A stretch of 64,000 nt of DNA, from assembly GCF_025685395.1 (NCBI RefSeq), contig NZ_JAGSYA010000004.1, positions 806,001-870,000 on the forward strand. The letters run 5' to 3'. This document shows, piece after piece, positions 24,823 through 33,559 of the stretch. The translations under genes were made by a program, and so were the position numbers. The stretch comes from Terriglobus tenax. GTDB lineage: Bacteria; Acidobacteriota; Terriglobia; Terriglobales; Acidobacteriaceae. The stretch's first letter is position 1. Each line of letters begins with the position of its first letter. The notes under the pieces were generated by a model. The model saw only the letters and a list, made by a program, of their open reading frames with translations, searched no databases and was not told the DNA's origin.

Positions 24823-26934
24823 CTATCGCGTGGCTGCCATATCGTCCGCAGCCACCGCCGCGGCCTTCCTCTGCCGCAGCAGCAAATCGCAGCGCAACAC
24901 CTCGGCCACGCTCCACGCCTGCGCCATGCAGCCCCGTGGCGTAAAAGGCTCCTCCGCATCGAAGATCTCGCTGACCGTCCCTACGCCATCCTCCGACAGG
25001 TGCTGGTCAAAGCCAAGCAGAAACTCCTGTGCCTTCTCCACCTCATCCGGAAAAGCTTTGAGCCACGCATTCACAAACGGCCCCATCAGCCACGCCCACA
25101 CCGTCCCCTGGTGGTACGCTCCATCGCGAGCCCACAGGTCGCCATCATAGCGCGGCTTGTAATCCTTCTCCCCGCGCGCCAGGCTGCGCAGCCCCACCGG
25201 CGTCCACAGCTCTCGCCTGCAGGTCTCCACCACCGGCTTCCACCTTGCTTCCTCCAGCACCGGATACTTCAACGCCAGCGCCAGCAGCTGGTTCGGACGC
25301 AACTGCGCATCGTCGCCGCCTCCAAAGGTATCCACCACATCGAACAGGCAGTTCTTCTCCGCGTTCCAGAAACGCCGGTTGAAGCTCTCGCGGCAGCGCG
25401 TCGCCCAGTCCGCAAAACGCGTACGGTCATGCGTGCTGTCGCTCATCGTCTCCAGCCACTCGTTCAGCAGGCATAAAGCGTTGTACCAGAGCGCGTTGAT
25501 CTCCACGGCCTTGCCGCGCCGCGGCGTCACTACCCAGTCACCCACCTTCGCATCCATCCACGTCAGCTGGTAGCCATCCTGCCCCTGCACCAGCAGCCCG
25601 TCACTCTGGTCCACATGGATGCCGAAGTCCGTGCCACGCAGATGCCACTCGGCCACGTCTACCATCTTCGGCAGCAGAAACTCCAGCGTCTCCCAGTCGC
25701 CTGTCGTCTGCACATAGCGGTCAATCGCATGGAAGAACCACAACGTCGCATCCGCCGTGTGATACAGCCCGCTTGTACCGCCCTCGGGAAATAAATTCGG
25801 AATCAGCCCATTGCGGATATAGCTGCCAAAGCTGCGCAGAATATATTCCGCCTCGCGATACCGGCCCGTCGAAAGCGTCAGCCCCTCCAGCGAGATCATC
25901 GTGTCACGGCCCCAGTCCGTAAACCAGTGGTAACCGGCAATCACCGTGCGAATCTCATCGCCCACCGCATGTGCCCTCACCTGGTCGGCCGTGCGTCCCA
26001 TCGGCGTAATCAGAAACTGGTCCGCGGCCATCACCAGCTCCGCCGCAATCCCCTCCCGCGCCTCCTCAGGAGCAATACGCAGCAACCGCCGCTTGCGCTC
26101 CAGCTCCGCCGCAAACGCAGCTCCCGGCGAGAGCGCCTCTACCTTCTCCCAATCCTCCGTGGAAACCGCCAGCGACGACGCCTTGCCCTGGCGAAGCTCC
26201 GCCGCAAATATCCCCGGCGACCACAACGACCCCTGCCAGTCATATCCCCGCGACTGCTCCACGCGGTAGCGAAGATTATCCAGCCGCTCCGTTCGCAGCT
26301 CAAAGCCGCCGTCGTCGCTCCGCCACGCAATCTTCACCGGCGGCAGATCATCGCCAACGCGCAGCTCAAAGCCCTGGGCCACACCGCTCCAGCGATAGCG
26401 GTCCTGCGGAAGATCCCACAGGGCTCCATCATGCGACCGCACCTGCATCGCAGTCTGTACCTGCAGCCGGCCGCCCTCGCCCTCCAGCAGCGTATAGGTG
26501 ATGTACGTGGTGTTCTGCAGATGCACCATGCACACGCGCTTCTCAATCACATTGCCGTCGCAGCGGTACCGCCACACCGGCAGCCCGTTCTCCAGGCGAA
26601 ACTCTTCCAGGTAAGGGCTGATGGGATCAACGCCGTCGCTATGAACGAAATCATCGCAATTCAGAACATACGTCTTGTCGCCCACCGTCAACCGCTCGCG
26701 CAGATCGTTCAGCACCATGGTCCGCCCATGCGGTGCAGGCAGCGCGGCAATCAGCCAGCCATGGTAGCGGCGCGTATTCAACCCGCCCACGGTGCCGGAG
26801 GCATATCCTCCAAGACCATTCGTAACAATCCATTCCGTAAACAAGCCGCGGCGGCTGCGGGAACTCTCATCCAGGTGGGCAACATCCAGCGAAACCGTAC
26901 GGACAATCGGGGCAGGGCGAAAGATCGTCTTCAT
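24823..26934 (-). CDS. Glycogen debranching enzyme, GDE (amylo-alpha-1,6-glucosidase) type
   Basis: 703 residues, two domains: an N-terminal beta-sandwich (EWIVTNGLGGYASGTVGGLNTRRYHGWLIA) and an (alpha/alpha)6 catalytic domain from about residue 285. Catalytic-domain signatures are HWFTDWGRDTMISLEGL with acid residues, LIPNLFPEGGTSGLYHTADATLWF and the late WARDGAYHQGTVWAWLMGPF. Family members hydrolyse alpha-1,6 branch points of limit dextrins. With two GH13 enzymes in the window this supports storage-glucan turnover. The transporter downstream is unrelated. Confidence 0.9.
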   Translation of the reverse strand: MKTIFRPAPIVRTVSLDVAHLDESSRSRRGLFTEWIVTNGLGGYASGTVGGLNTRRYHGWLIAALPAPHGRTMVLNDLRERLTVGDKTYVLNCDDFVHSDGVDPISPYLEEFRLENGLPVWRYRCDGNVIEKRVCMVHLQNTTYITYTLLEGEGGRLQVQTAMQVRSHDGALWDLPQDRYRWSGVAQGFELRVGDDLPPVKIAWRSDDGGFELRTERLDNLRYRVEQSRGYDWQGSLWSPGIFAAELRQGKASSLAVSTEDWEKVEALSPGAAFAAELERKRRLLRIAPEEAREGIAAELVMAADQFLITPMGRTADQVRAHAVGDEIRTVIAGYHWFTDWGRDTMISLEGLTLSTGRYREAEYILRSFGSYIRNGLIPNLFPEGGTSGLYHTADATLWFFHAIDRYVQTTGDWETLEFLLPKMVDVAEWHLRGTDFGIHVDQSDGLLVQGQDGYQLTWMDAKVGDWVVTPRRGKAVEINALWYNALCLLNEWLETMSDSTHDRTRFADWATRCRESFNRRFWNAEKNCLFDVVDTFGGGDDAQLRPNQLLALALKYPVLEEARWKPVVETCRRELWTPVGLRSLARGEKDYKPRYDGDLWARDGAYHQGTVWAWLMGPFVNAWLKAFPDEVEKAQEFLLGFDQHLSEDGVGTVSEIFDAEEPFTPRGCMAQAWSVAEVLRCDLLLRQRKAAAVAADDMAATR

Positions 26935-26997
26935 CTCTCAATTTGGATGCACAGAACCGCCCCCGGGCAACACTTCGTCCCATCACCACAAATGCTT

Positions 26998-27030
26998 GTC
27001 ATCTCGACCGTAGCGGAGAGCCTGCATTGC
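26998..27030 (+). repeat. Dispersed intergenic repeat, family 1
   Basis: GTCATCTCGACCGTAGCGGA then GAGCCTGCATT, a single unit between the debranching enzyme and the MFS gene. Confidence 0.65.
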
Positions 27031-27067
27031 ATAGTGAAAGATGGATCAGCGTTCCAACCGGCCGAAG

Positions 27068-28330
27068 CTATTTCGCTTTCTTCGGCTCAATGTCCGGCAA
27101 AAACCCGGTAAGCAACCCAATGGCAGGCAGATACGCGCACAGGTGATACACCGTCGTAATGCTGGTCGCATCCGCAATCTTGCCCAGTACCGCCGCGCCA
27201 ATGCCACCCATGCCGAACGCAACCCCGAAGAACAATCCTGAGATCATGCCCACACGTCCAGGCAGCAACTCCTGCGCATAGACCAGGATCGCCGAAAACG
27301 CCGACGCAATCACAAAGCCGATGATCACGGAAAGCACACCCGTCCAGAACAGTGACGCGTACGGCAAAATCAGTGTGAACGGAAGCACCCCAAGAATCGA
27401 GATCCAGATCACCAGCTTGCGGCCCCAGCGGTCACCCGCCGAGCCTCCAAGCAGCGTACCCGCGGCCACCGCTCCCAGGAACGCAAACAGCATGATCTGC
27501 GATGTCTGCACTGAGACCTGAAAACGCTGGATCAGGTAGAACGTGTAATAACTCGACAGGCTTGCCAGGTAGAAGTACTTCGAGAAGATCAGCGCAATCA
27601 GAATCAGCAAGGCAAACACAATGCGGCTCTTCGAAAGCTGAACATGAGCATGCTTCTCAACATGCTTCCTGGCAGTGTTCTCCGCGTGGCGAGCTTTGTA
27701 CCAGCGGCCAATCCGATACAGCACCCAGATACCAACAACCGCCGGAATCGCAAACCACGCCATGCCCTTCTGCCCTTGCGGCAGCACGATAAACGCAGCC
27801 AGCAGCGGCCCAATCGCCGAGCCGGAGTTTCCGCCCACCTGGAAGAATGACTGCGCGAATCCATGCTTCCCGCCCGAAGCCATGCGTGCAATGCGCGAGC
27901 TCTCCGGATGAAAGATCGCCGAACCGATGCCCACCAGGCACGAGCCCACAATCAGCCACGCAAACGTAGGAGCAACCGCCAGCAGCAAAATACCGCCCAG
28001 CGTAAATGTCATCCCCACCGGCAGGGCAAATGGCATGGGACGCTTGTCCGTAAACTGCCCCACCAGCGGCTGTAACATGGAAGCCACGACCTGGTAAGTA
28101 AACGTAAGCAACCCAAGATGCGCAAAGTCCAGGTGGAACTGGCTCTTCAGAATGGGGTAAATCGAAGGCAGCAGCGACTGCACCATGTCATTCAGCAGAT
28201 GACAGAAGCTGATGGCAGCCAGTACACGCAACAACGCACGCGAGCTCTGCGCGGGCGGTGCTTCATACTCCGTGAAGGTCTCAGGCATATCAGCAGCAGG
28301 CGTACCCGCGGCAAAGGTCGTTTCACTCAT
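27068..28330 (-). CDS. MFS transporter, fosmidomycin-resistance (Fsr)-like
   Basis: About 420 residues with 12 predicted membrane helices. Fsr-like features: HLLNDMVQSLLPSIYPILK at the first helix, TYQVVASMLQPLVGQFTDKRP at the loop 2-3 motif, and GIGSAIFHPESSRIARMASGG with GFAQSFFQVGGNSGSAIGP. Family members export fosmidomycin or other small compounds; the natural substrate here is unknown. ATG 28330 was preferred over an ATG at 28357. It is a separate unit downstream of feoB with a hairpin between them. Confidence 0.88.
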   Translation of the reverse strand: MSETTFAAGTPAADMPETFTEYEAPPAQSSRALLRVLAAISFCHLLNDMVQSLLPSIYPILKSQFHLDFAHLGLLTFTYQVVASMLQPLVGQFTDKRPMPFALPVGMTFTLGGILLLAVAPTFAWLIVGSCLVGIGSAIFHPESSRIARMASGGKHGFAQSFFQVGGNSGSAIGPLLAAFIVLPQGQKGMAWFAIPAVVGIWVLYRIGRWYKARHAENTARKHVEKHAHVQLSKSRIVFALLILIALIFSKYFYLASLSSYYTFYLIQRFQVSVQTSQIMLFAFLGAVAAGTLLGGSAGDRWGRKLVIWISILGVLPFTLILPYASLFWTGVLSVIIGFVIASAFSAILVYAQELLPGRVGMISGLFFGVAFGMGGIGAAVLGKIADATSITTVYHLCAYLPAIGLLTGFLPDIEPKKAK

Positions 28331-28426
28331 GACGGATACGAGTTTAGTTCGTGGCACATAACTTGCACGAGTGCATATAACGACTTCCGATACCTGGATA
28401 AGACAACTTCTCTCTCAAAACAGCAA

Positions 28427-28488
28427 CCGCCGGACAAATACATGTCCGACGGCTTGAAAACTCTTTGTCATCCCGGCGAAAACCGGGA
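28427..28488 (-). terminator. Hairpins after feoB
   Basis: Two inverted repeats in the gap after feoB: CCGCCGGACA / TGTCCGACGG (one mismatch, 28428-28452), which on the minus strand runs into GTTGCTGTTTTGAG, and TCCCGG / CCGGGA (28471-28488). Either could end the feoAB transcript. Confidence 0.55.
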
Positions 28489-28495
28489 AGATTCC

Positions 28496-30421
28496 CTACC
28501 GTGTAATCAGGTTCACAAGCTGATTGGTCACCAGCGCCGCGATATATGCAAACGCCGTCATATATGTGAACTGGATCGCCGGCCAGCGCCAGCTATTGGT
28601 CTCGCGCCGCACCATGATGATCGTCGAGGTGCATTGCAGGGCGAAGGCAAAGAAGACCACCAGCGCCAGCGCTCCACCCAGCGTCATATCCCCGCGCAGC
28701 GCCTGCTGCAGGCCAAGCGCATGCGTCTCCGGGTCAACGCCATACAGCGTGCCCAGCGTACCCACAATCACCTCGCGCGCCACAATCGAGCTCAACAGGC
28801 CGATGCCGATCTTCCAGTTGAAGCCCAGCGGACGGATCACCGGCTCAATCCAGTGCCCCACATGGCCGATGATCGAATCTGTCAGCGCCGAGAACTCGCC
28901 GTGATGCACCGGCAAAACGCTTAGCACCCAAACGGCAAAGGTCACACCCAGGATGATCGTTCCCGCCTTGCGCAGAAACAGCTTCGCGCGGTCATACAAA
29001 CGCAGCGCAAGTCCCTGCACCGTGGGCCAGCGATACTGCGGCAGCTCCAGGATGAACGGCGCCGATGCCGACGCCTTCAGCAGCGACGACTTCAGCACGC
29101 GCGCCGTAAATAACGCCGCCAGGAAGCCCAGCACATACAGCCCCAGCATCACCGTCGCGCGCAGACCCACCAGCCGCCCAATCAGCGGACGGTCCGGAAC
29201 AAAGGCCGCAATAATCAGCGTGTACACCGGCAACCGCGCCGAGCAGGTCATGAACGGTGCAATCAGGATCGTCGCAAACCGGTCACGCTTGTTCTCAATC
29301 GTGCGCGTCGCCATAATCGCCGGCACAGCGCAGGCGTACGCGCTCAGCAACGGAATAAACGCCTTGCCGTTCAAGCCAATCGAGCGCATCAGGCGGTCGG
29401 CAATCAGCGCCGCACGCGCCAGGTAGCCGGAGTCCTCAAGCACGCCGATAAACGCAAACAGCAGCAGGATCTGCGGCAGAAACACCAGCACCGACTGCAC
29501 GCCGTTCCACAACCCATCGCGCAGCAGGGCCCGCATCCAGCCATCCGGCAAAAACGCCGCAACCTTCACACCCAGCGACGTCAGCAACCCGTCCATGCCA
29601 TCGCTCAGCGGCTGGCCCAGCCCAAACACCACCTGGAAGACACAGATCACCACCGCCAGAAAAATCAGCGGTCCCCACGCGCGATGCAGCAGCACCTGGT
29701 CCAGCCGTCGCGTCCACTTCGGAGCGTTCGGCTGCTGATACTGCGTACGCGAACTCACCTGCGTGGCCCACTTGCGATAGCTGTCCGCGCTCTGGATCAC
29801 CGGCAGCTTCACCGATCCGGGACGTGTGACCTCAAAGTCACCATACTGGTTCAAAAAGTCAGCAACGCGATCAATGCCCGTGCCCTTGGCCGCCGAAATC
29901 AGCGCCACAGGATGGCCCAGCTCCCGCGCCATCGCCAGCACATCCACCTTGCCGCCGCGCGACTCCAGCACATCCGACATATTCAGGATCACCAGCGTCG
30001 GCAATCCCAGCGCAAGAATCGGCGCGGCCAGCATCAGCTGGCGGTTCATATGCGTTGAGTCCAGCACCAGCAGCACCGCATCCGGAGCGGCCACACCCGG
30101 CATCTGCCCCTTCAGCACATCCACGGCAACGCGGGCATCTTCAGAAAACGTAGCGAACGAATAGATTCCCGGCAGGTCCACCAGCGTCAGGTCGCTGCGG
30201 CCAATCGCCTTCATCTTTCCCGAGCGGTGCTCCACCGTCACACCCGGATAGTTGCCCACCTTCTGGCGCAACCCCGTCAGGCGATTGAACAGCGTCGACT
30301 TGCCGCAATTCGGTGGCCCGATCAACGCAATCGTGCGAATCTGCCCCTTCGTCCCCGCCGCGCTTGGCAGCGGCGTCAGAACAGCAGTATTCGAATCTCC
30401 GGGGGTACAGCAGGAGCTCAT
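28496..30421 (-). CDS. feoB: Ferrous iron transporter FeoB
   Basis: 641-residue inner-membrane Fe(II) permease with an N-terminal GTPase domain. G1 is GPPNCGKST at 35-43, switch I has GNYPGVTVEHRSG, G3 is DLPGIYSF and G4 NMSD. The membrane part contains the gate motifs around YLARAALIADRLMRSIGLNGKAFIPLLSAYACAVPAI and a second half with CSARLPVYTLIIAAF. It is shorter than E. coli FeoB (773) but within the range of the family. It overlaps feoA by 4 bp (ATGA), so the two are coupled. Confidence 0.96.
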   Translation of the reverse strand: MSSCCTPGDSNTAVLTPLPSAAGTKGQIRTIALIGPPNCGKSTLFNRLTGLRQKVGNYPGVTVEHRSGKMKAIGRSDLTLVDLPGIYSFATFSEDARVAVDVLKGQMPGVAAPDAVLLVLDSTHMNRQLMLAAPILALGLPTLVILNMSDVLESRGGKVDVLAMARELGHPVALISAAKGTGIDRVADFLNQYGDFEVTRPGSVKLPVIQSADSYRKWATQVSSRTQYQQPNAPKWTRRLDQVLLHRAWGPLIFLAVVICVFQVVFGLGQPLSDGMDGLLTSLGVKVAAFLPDGWMRALLRDGLWNGVQSVLVFLPQILLLFAFIGVLEDSGYLARAALIADRLMRSIGLNGKAFIPLLSAYACAVPAIMATRTIENKRDRFATILIAPFMTCSARLPVYTLIIAAFVPDRPLIGRLVGLRATVMLGLYVLGFLAALFTARVLKSSLLKASASAPFILELPQYRWPTVQGLALRLYDRAKLFLRKAGTIILGVTFAVWVLSVLPVHHGEFSALTDSIIGHVGHWIEPVIRPLGFNWKIGIGLLSSIVAREVIVGTLGTLYGVDPETHALGLQQALRGDMTLGGALALVVFFAFALQCTSTIIMVRRETNSWRWPAIQFTYMTAFAYIAALVTNQLVNLITR

Positions 30422-30654
30422 TGGACCTTCTCGATCGGGGTCATAAACAGGTGGCGGGCCGTCTCCTTACGCAGAGCAACCTCAATGCCATCAACGCGAT
30501 AGACAGTTGGATCTCCCCCCGGCGCACGACGCAGCACATGGATGCCGGCTCCGGGCAAAAAGCCCATATGCGCCAGGTGATCGCCCACCTCTTCCGGCAA
30601 ATCCACCCGCTCCAGACGGCCATGCTGGCCTACCTTCATCTCGCTCAGGGACAT
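30418..30654 (-). CDS. feoA: Ferrous iron transport accessory protein FeoA
   Basis: 78-residue SH3-like FeoA: VGQHGRLERVDLPEEVGDHLAHMGFLPGAG then HVLRRAPGGDPTVYRVDGIEVALRKETARHL. FeoA binds and modulates FeoB in the cytoplasm. ATG 30654 is chosen because AGGTGG stands 7 bp upstream; a GTG at 30663 lies within that ribosome site. An imperfect 27-bp dyad covers the region just upstream. Confidence 0.93.
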   Translation of the reverse strand: MSLSEMKVGQHGRLERVDLPEEVGDHLAHMGFLPGAGIHVLRRAPGGDPTVYRVDGIEVALRKETARHLFMTPIEKVQ

Positions 30655-30664
30655 CGCTTCCACC

Positions 30665-30691
30665 TAATTCAGTCTACATTAGTCCGAATTA
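30665..30691 (-). promoter_or_regulatory. Candidate metal-responsive operator upstream of feoA
   Basis: Dyad TAATTC.G.CTA...TAG.C.GAATTA: the outer hexamers TAATTC / GAATTA are perfect, and 10 of 13 arm positions pair. It lies directly before the feoA ribosome site. Its size and core fit a DtxR/MntR-like box better than a classic Fur box, but the regulator is not in the window. Confidence 0.5.
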
Positions 30692-30762
30692 CTGTTGTTG
30701 GATGTTTTGCTCCCACAAAAGATTCCCGACAATCGGTTTCAATTGCGTTTCTCTTGCGGGCA

Positions 30763-30800
30763 AAACAAAAAGGCCAGCGCCGGTAGAAACCAGCGCTGGC
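30763..30800 (-). terminator. Terminator of the exporter operon
   Basis: On the minus strand, stem GCCAGCGC / GCGCTGGC (30793-30800 and 30773-30780) followed by CTTTTTGTTTTG. It lies 16 bp beyond the stop codon of the TolC-like gene. Confidence 0.85.
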
Positions 30801-30815
30801 TCGCACGCACGATGG

Positions 30816-32219
30816 CTAAAAATCAGCCATCGTGTACCTGTAGGCAGCGACCGCACGCTGGTGGTCGGCCAGTGCTGTCACCCGCTTGATGGCCGCTTCC
30901 AGCGTCGCCTGCTCTCGCAGATTCAGCAGAAACAGCGTGCCTTCTCCAAGGTCGAACTTCGCACGCTCGGCCTGCTCCAGTTGCCTGGTGATGCTGAGCT
31001 CTTCCTGCGCCAGCTTCAACCGCTGCGATGCCGTTGTCAGCGCCGAGATGGCATCCTGTACCTCTTCGCGAATCGTGTCCCTCGCAAACTGCTCCCTCTG
31101 CGTGTATTGCGCAACCTTGGCCAGCGAAGACTGGATCTTGCCCTCGGCCACGCGTCGCTGGATCGGCAGCTCGAATACGATGCCGGCCCGGAACTCCTTC
31201 GGTCCGCGGCTGACGCCATCGCGTGCTCCCAGTCCATTGGCAAAGCTGGAGGTAAAGTCCAGTTCGGGCAGCTTCTGGTTCTTCGCCAGCTTCAAGTCCA
31301 CATTCGCGGAGGCGCGCTGGGCTGCCACACGCTGCGCATCCGGACGCTTCTCCAGGGCCAGCGCAACCGATGCCTCCATGTTGTCCGGGTCAGGAACCTG
31401 GCTCTGCGTCACCTCAGGCGGCAGCTCATTTTCCGTGGGAACAATTGGCTGTCCGGCCGCATCACGATAGAACAGTGACAGGTCAAGCGCGGCGGCCTGC
31501 AACGATCGCGTAGCTTCCACCACCTGGCCCTGGCGCTGCAGAATCGCCTTGCGATTGTCCATCGCATCAATCGCGGGCAACTGGCCCGAATCCACTCCCA
31601 GGTCCAGCAGCGACTGGCGGCTCTGTGCAGTCTGCAGCACATTCCGCGCAATCGCCAGCTTGTTGCCGGCCGCCACCCAAAGCCAATACCGCTGCACGGC
31701 GCTGTTCATAATGGCAAGCCGCTGCTGCTCCACAGACAAGCCCGCAATCTGCTGACCGATCTCCGTCTTGGTCAGATCCGCACGCCGTGAGTCAATGCTG
31801 CGGTCCCGAACGATTGGAAGCCGCACGCCGACCTGGTACTCACCGCCGGAGCGCGTCTGGTACTTGCCCTCATACACCGGGAAGTAGCCCTCGCCAACGC
31901 GCCAGCCGCCAAAGATGTCCGCGCCTCCCCACCGCAGCGGTTGCTCCACGGTGACATCGGCGACGCGGTTTTCGTAATAACCAAGAGCGTTGTTCTCCGC
32001 CTTGGTCTTCACCTTGGTATCGAACTTACCTCGCGCGGAAATCGCATCGGCGTTGGCCTGCTTGATCTCTTGCAGCGCCGCCAGCAACGGCGGATACGCC
32101 CTTCGAACCGCCTCTTCCACATCCGCCTGCTGCAAAACATCTGCACGCATGGAGTAGCCCGATACCAGCAGGCAGCAAATGGCAAAAGCTTTATGAAACC
32201 AGTTTCTGCCTCCACTCAT
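30816..32219 (-). CDS. TolC-family outer membrane efflux protein
   Basis: About 467 residues with signal peptide (AFAICCLLVSGYSMRA). Two long coiled-coil helical repeats typical of the outer membrane factor fold: LLAALQEIKQANADAISARG, then VEQQRLAIMNSAVQRYWLWVAAGN, and in the second half RASANVDLKLAKNQKLPELDF and AISALTTASQRLKLAQEELSITRQLEQAERAKF. It would form the outer-membrane tunnel of a tripartite exporter. Its ATG (32219) overlaps the HlyD-like stop in TGATG; a GTG one codon earlier is also possible. Last gene of the three-gene operon. Confidence 0.9.
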   Translation of the reverse strand: MSGGRNWFHKAFAICCLLVSGYSMRADVLQQADVEEAVRRAYPPLLAALQEIKQANADAISARGKFDTKVKTKAENNALGYYENRVADVTVEQPLRWGGADIFGGWRVGEGYFPVYEGKYQTRSGGEYQVGVRLPIVRDRSIDSRRADLTKTEIGQQIAGLSVEQQRLAIMNSAVQRYWLWVAAGNKLAIARNVLQTAQSRQSLLDLGVDSGQLPAIDAMDNRKAILQRQGQVVEATRSLQAAALDLSLFYRDAAGQPIVPTENELPPEVTQSQVPDPDNMEASVALALEKRPDAQRVAAQRASANVDLKLAKNQKLPELDFTSSFANGLGARDGVSRGPKEFRAGIVFELPIQRRVAEGKIQSSLAKVAQYTQREQFARDTIREEVQDAISALTTASQRLKLAQEELSITRQLEQAERAKFDLGEGTLFLLNLREQATLEAAIKRVTALADHQRAVAAYRYTMADF

Positions 32220-33559
32220 CACTTCTTCTTCTCCGTTGCTTTGCCGTCTCCGGTCGTCTTACCGAACTTCTCCTGATCGACAACAGGTGCGAATCCGTTG
32301 AACAAACGCCACAGTTCAAAGCCCAGCGAAACGCGGTTGAGCAGCACCCATCCATGCACGCGAACACCCTGCCGCAGATACCGCAGATCCGGCCACGGAG
32401 TCCTGTCGTTCGGATCAGGCTCTACCAGGATGCGGAACTTGCCGCTGCCATTGTCCGTCGGATCAACCAGCCGGACCTTGCCGCCAAAGGTACCCACAGC
32501 CACCGACGGCCAGCCCGTGAACTGGATCGCTGGCCAGCCTTCAAACTGCAGCCGCACCTTGCGCCCGGGGCTGATCAGCGGCATATCGCGGCCCGCTACC
32601 CACAGCTCAACAATCGGCGCGGAGTTATCAGGCACAAACGAAGCAATCTCTTCGCCCGCTTTCAACACGGCGCTGCCCGGCTGCGCCACCAGGCGGAAGA
32701 TCGTGCCATCCGCCGGGGCCGTGATCGTCTGCGTCGCCTGGCGATTCACCTTCACCTGCACCGGCTGCAGCGCCGCCTGTGCGCTGGCAATCTCTGACCG
32801 TGCAGACTGCTGGCTCGCCCGCGCATCGTTGATCAAAGCGCGGCCAACGTTGTTCGTCTTGCCCCGTTCGGCCTCACTCGTCCGCAAAGCGTTGCGGCTC
32901 TCGCTCAGTGCGGCCTTGCTCTTCCTCACATCCGCCACCGCGGCTGTGTACTCGGCCTCAGCTACTTCCACCTGGCGCTTCGACACAACACCGTTCGGAA
33001 ACAGCACGCGCACACGGTCGATATTCTTCTTGGCGGCAATCTCCTTCGCCTCTGCGGAATCGACCGCTCTCTCCGCTCCCTCCACCTTGTCCTGCGCCTG
33101 GCGAATCTTGTTATCGGCCGCGTTCAGGTCATTCACAAGTTGCGACTGCACCTCAAGAAGACGGCTGCCCAACTGCTGCTCGCGCGCAGTCGCGGCACGA
33201 ATGCGATCTTCATACGCGTCTTTCTCCAGGCGCAGCCGCTCAGGCATTGTCGGATCAATGTCAGCGATATCGACAATCGGGCTGCCCTTCGTGACATGGG
33301 TTCCTTCAATCACATGCCAGTTCACAACGCGGCCATCGACCGATGTGTCGATCGCCTGTTGCCGTTCGACCGGCGTCAGCGCGGTCACACGCCCGGCGCC
33401 ATCGATATTCTGCTGCCATGGCGAAAACAACGCCAGGATGATCAGCAGAAGAAGGCCGCCCAGCATCAGGGCAATCGCCCGTATTGCCTTCGGCGTGCCC
33501 AGGGTTTCCATAATGGACATCTTGCCGGTGGAGGTTTGATCTTGCGTAGCTGTCGTCAC
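32219..33559 (-). CDS. HlyD-family membrane fusion protein
   Basis: 446 residues: one N-terminal membrane helix (AIALMLGGLLLLIILALF), a biotinyl-lipoyl-like hairpin (QQAIDTSVDGRVVNWHVIEGTHVTKGSPIV), a long coiled coil (about 105-250) and a beta-barrel region with GTIFRLVAQPGSAVLKAGE. It should bridge the ABC subunit and the TolC-like protein in the periplasm. The GTG start overlaps the ABC gene's stop (TAGTG), with CAGGAG about 9 bp upstream. The C-terminal region resembles HlyD/EmrA-type secretion adaptors more than RND adaptors. Confidence 0.9.
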   Translation of the reverse strand: MTTATQDQTSTGKMSIMETLGTPKAIRAIALMLGGLLLLIILALFSPWQQNIDGAGRVTALTPVERQQAIDTSVDGRVVNWHVIEGTHVTKGSPIVDIADIDPTMPERLRLEKDAYEDRIRAATAREQQLGSRLLEVQSQLVNDLNAADNKIRQAQDKVEGAERAVDSAEAKEIAAKKNIDRVRVLFPNGVVSKRQVEVAEAEYTAAVADVRKSKAALSESRNALRTSEAERGKTNNVGRALINDARASQQSARSEIASAQAALQPVQVKVNRQATQTITAPADGTIFRLVAQPGSAVLKAGEEIASFVPDNSAPIVELWVAGRDMPLISPGRKVRLQFEGWPAIQFTGWPSVAVGTFGGKVRLVDPTDNGSGKFRILVEPDPNDRTPWPDLRYLRQGVRVHGWVLLNRVSLGFELWRLFNGFAPVVDQEKFGKTTGDGKATEKKK

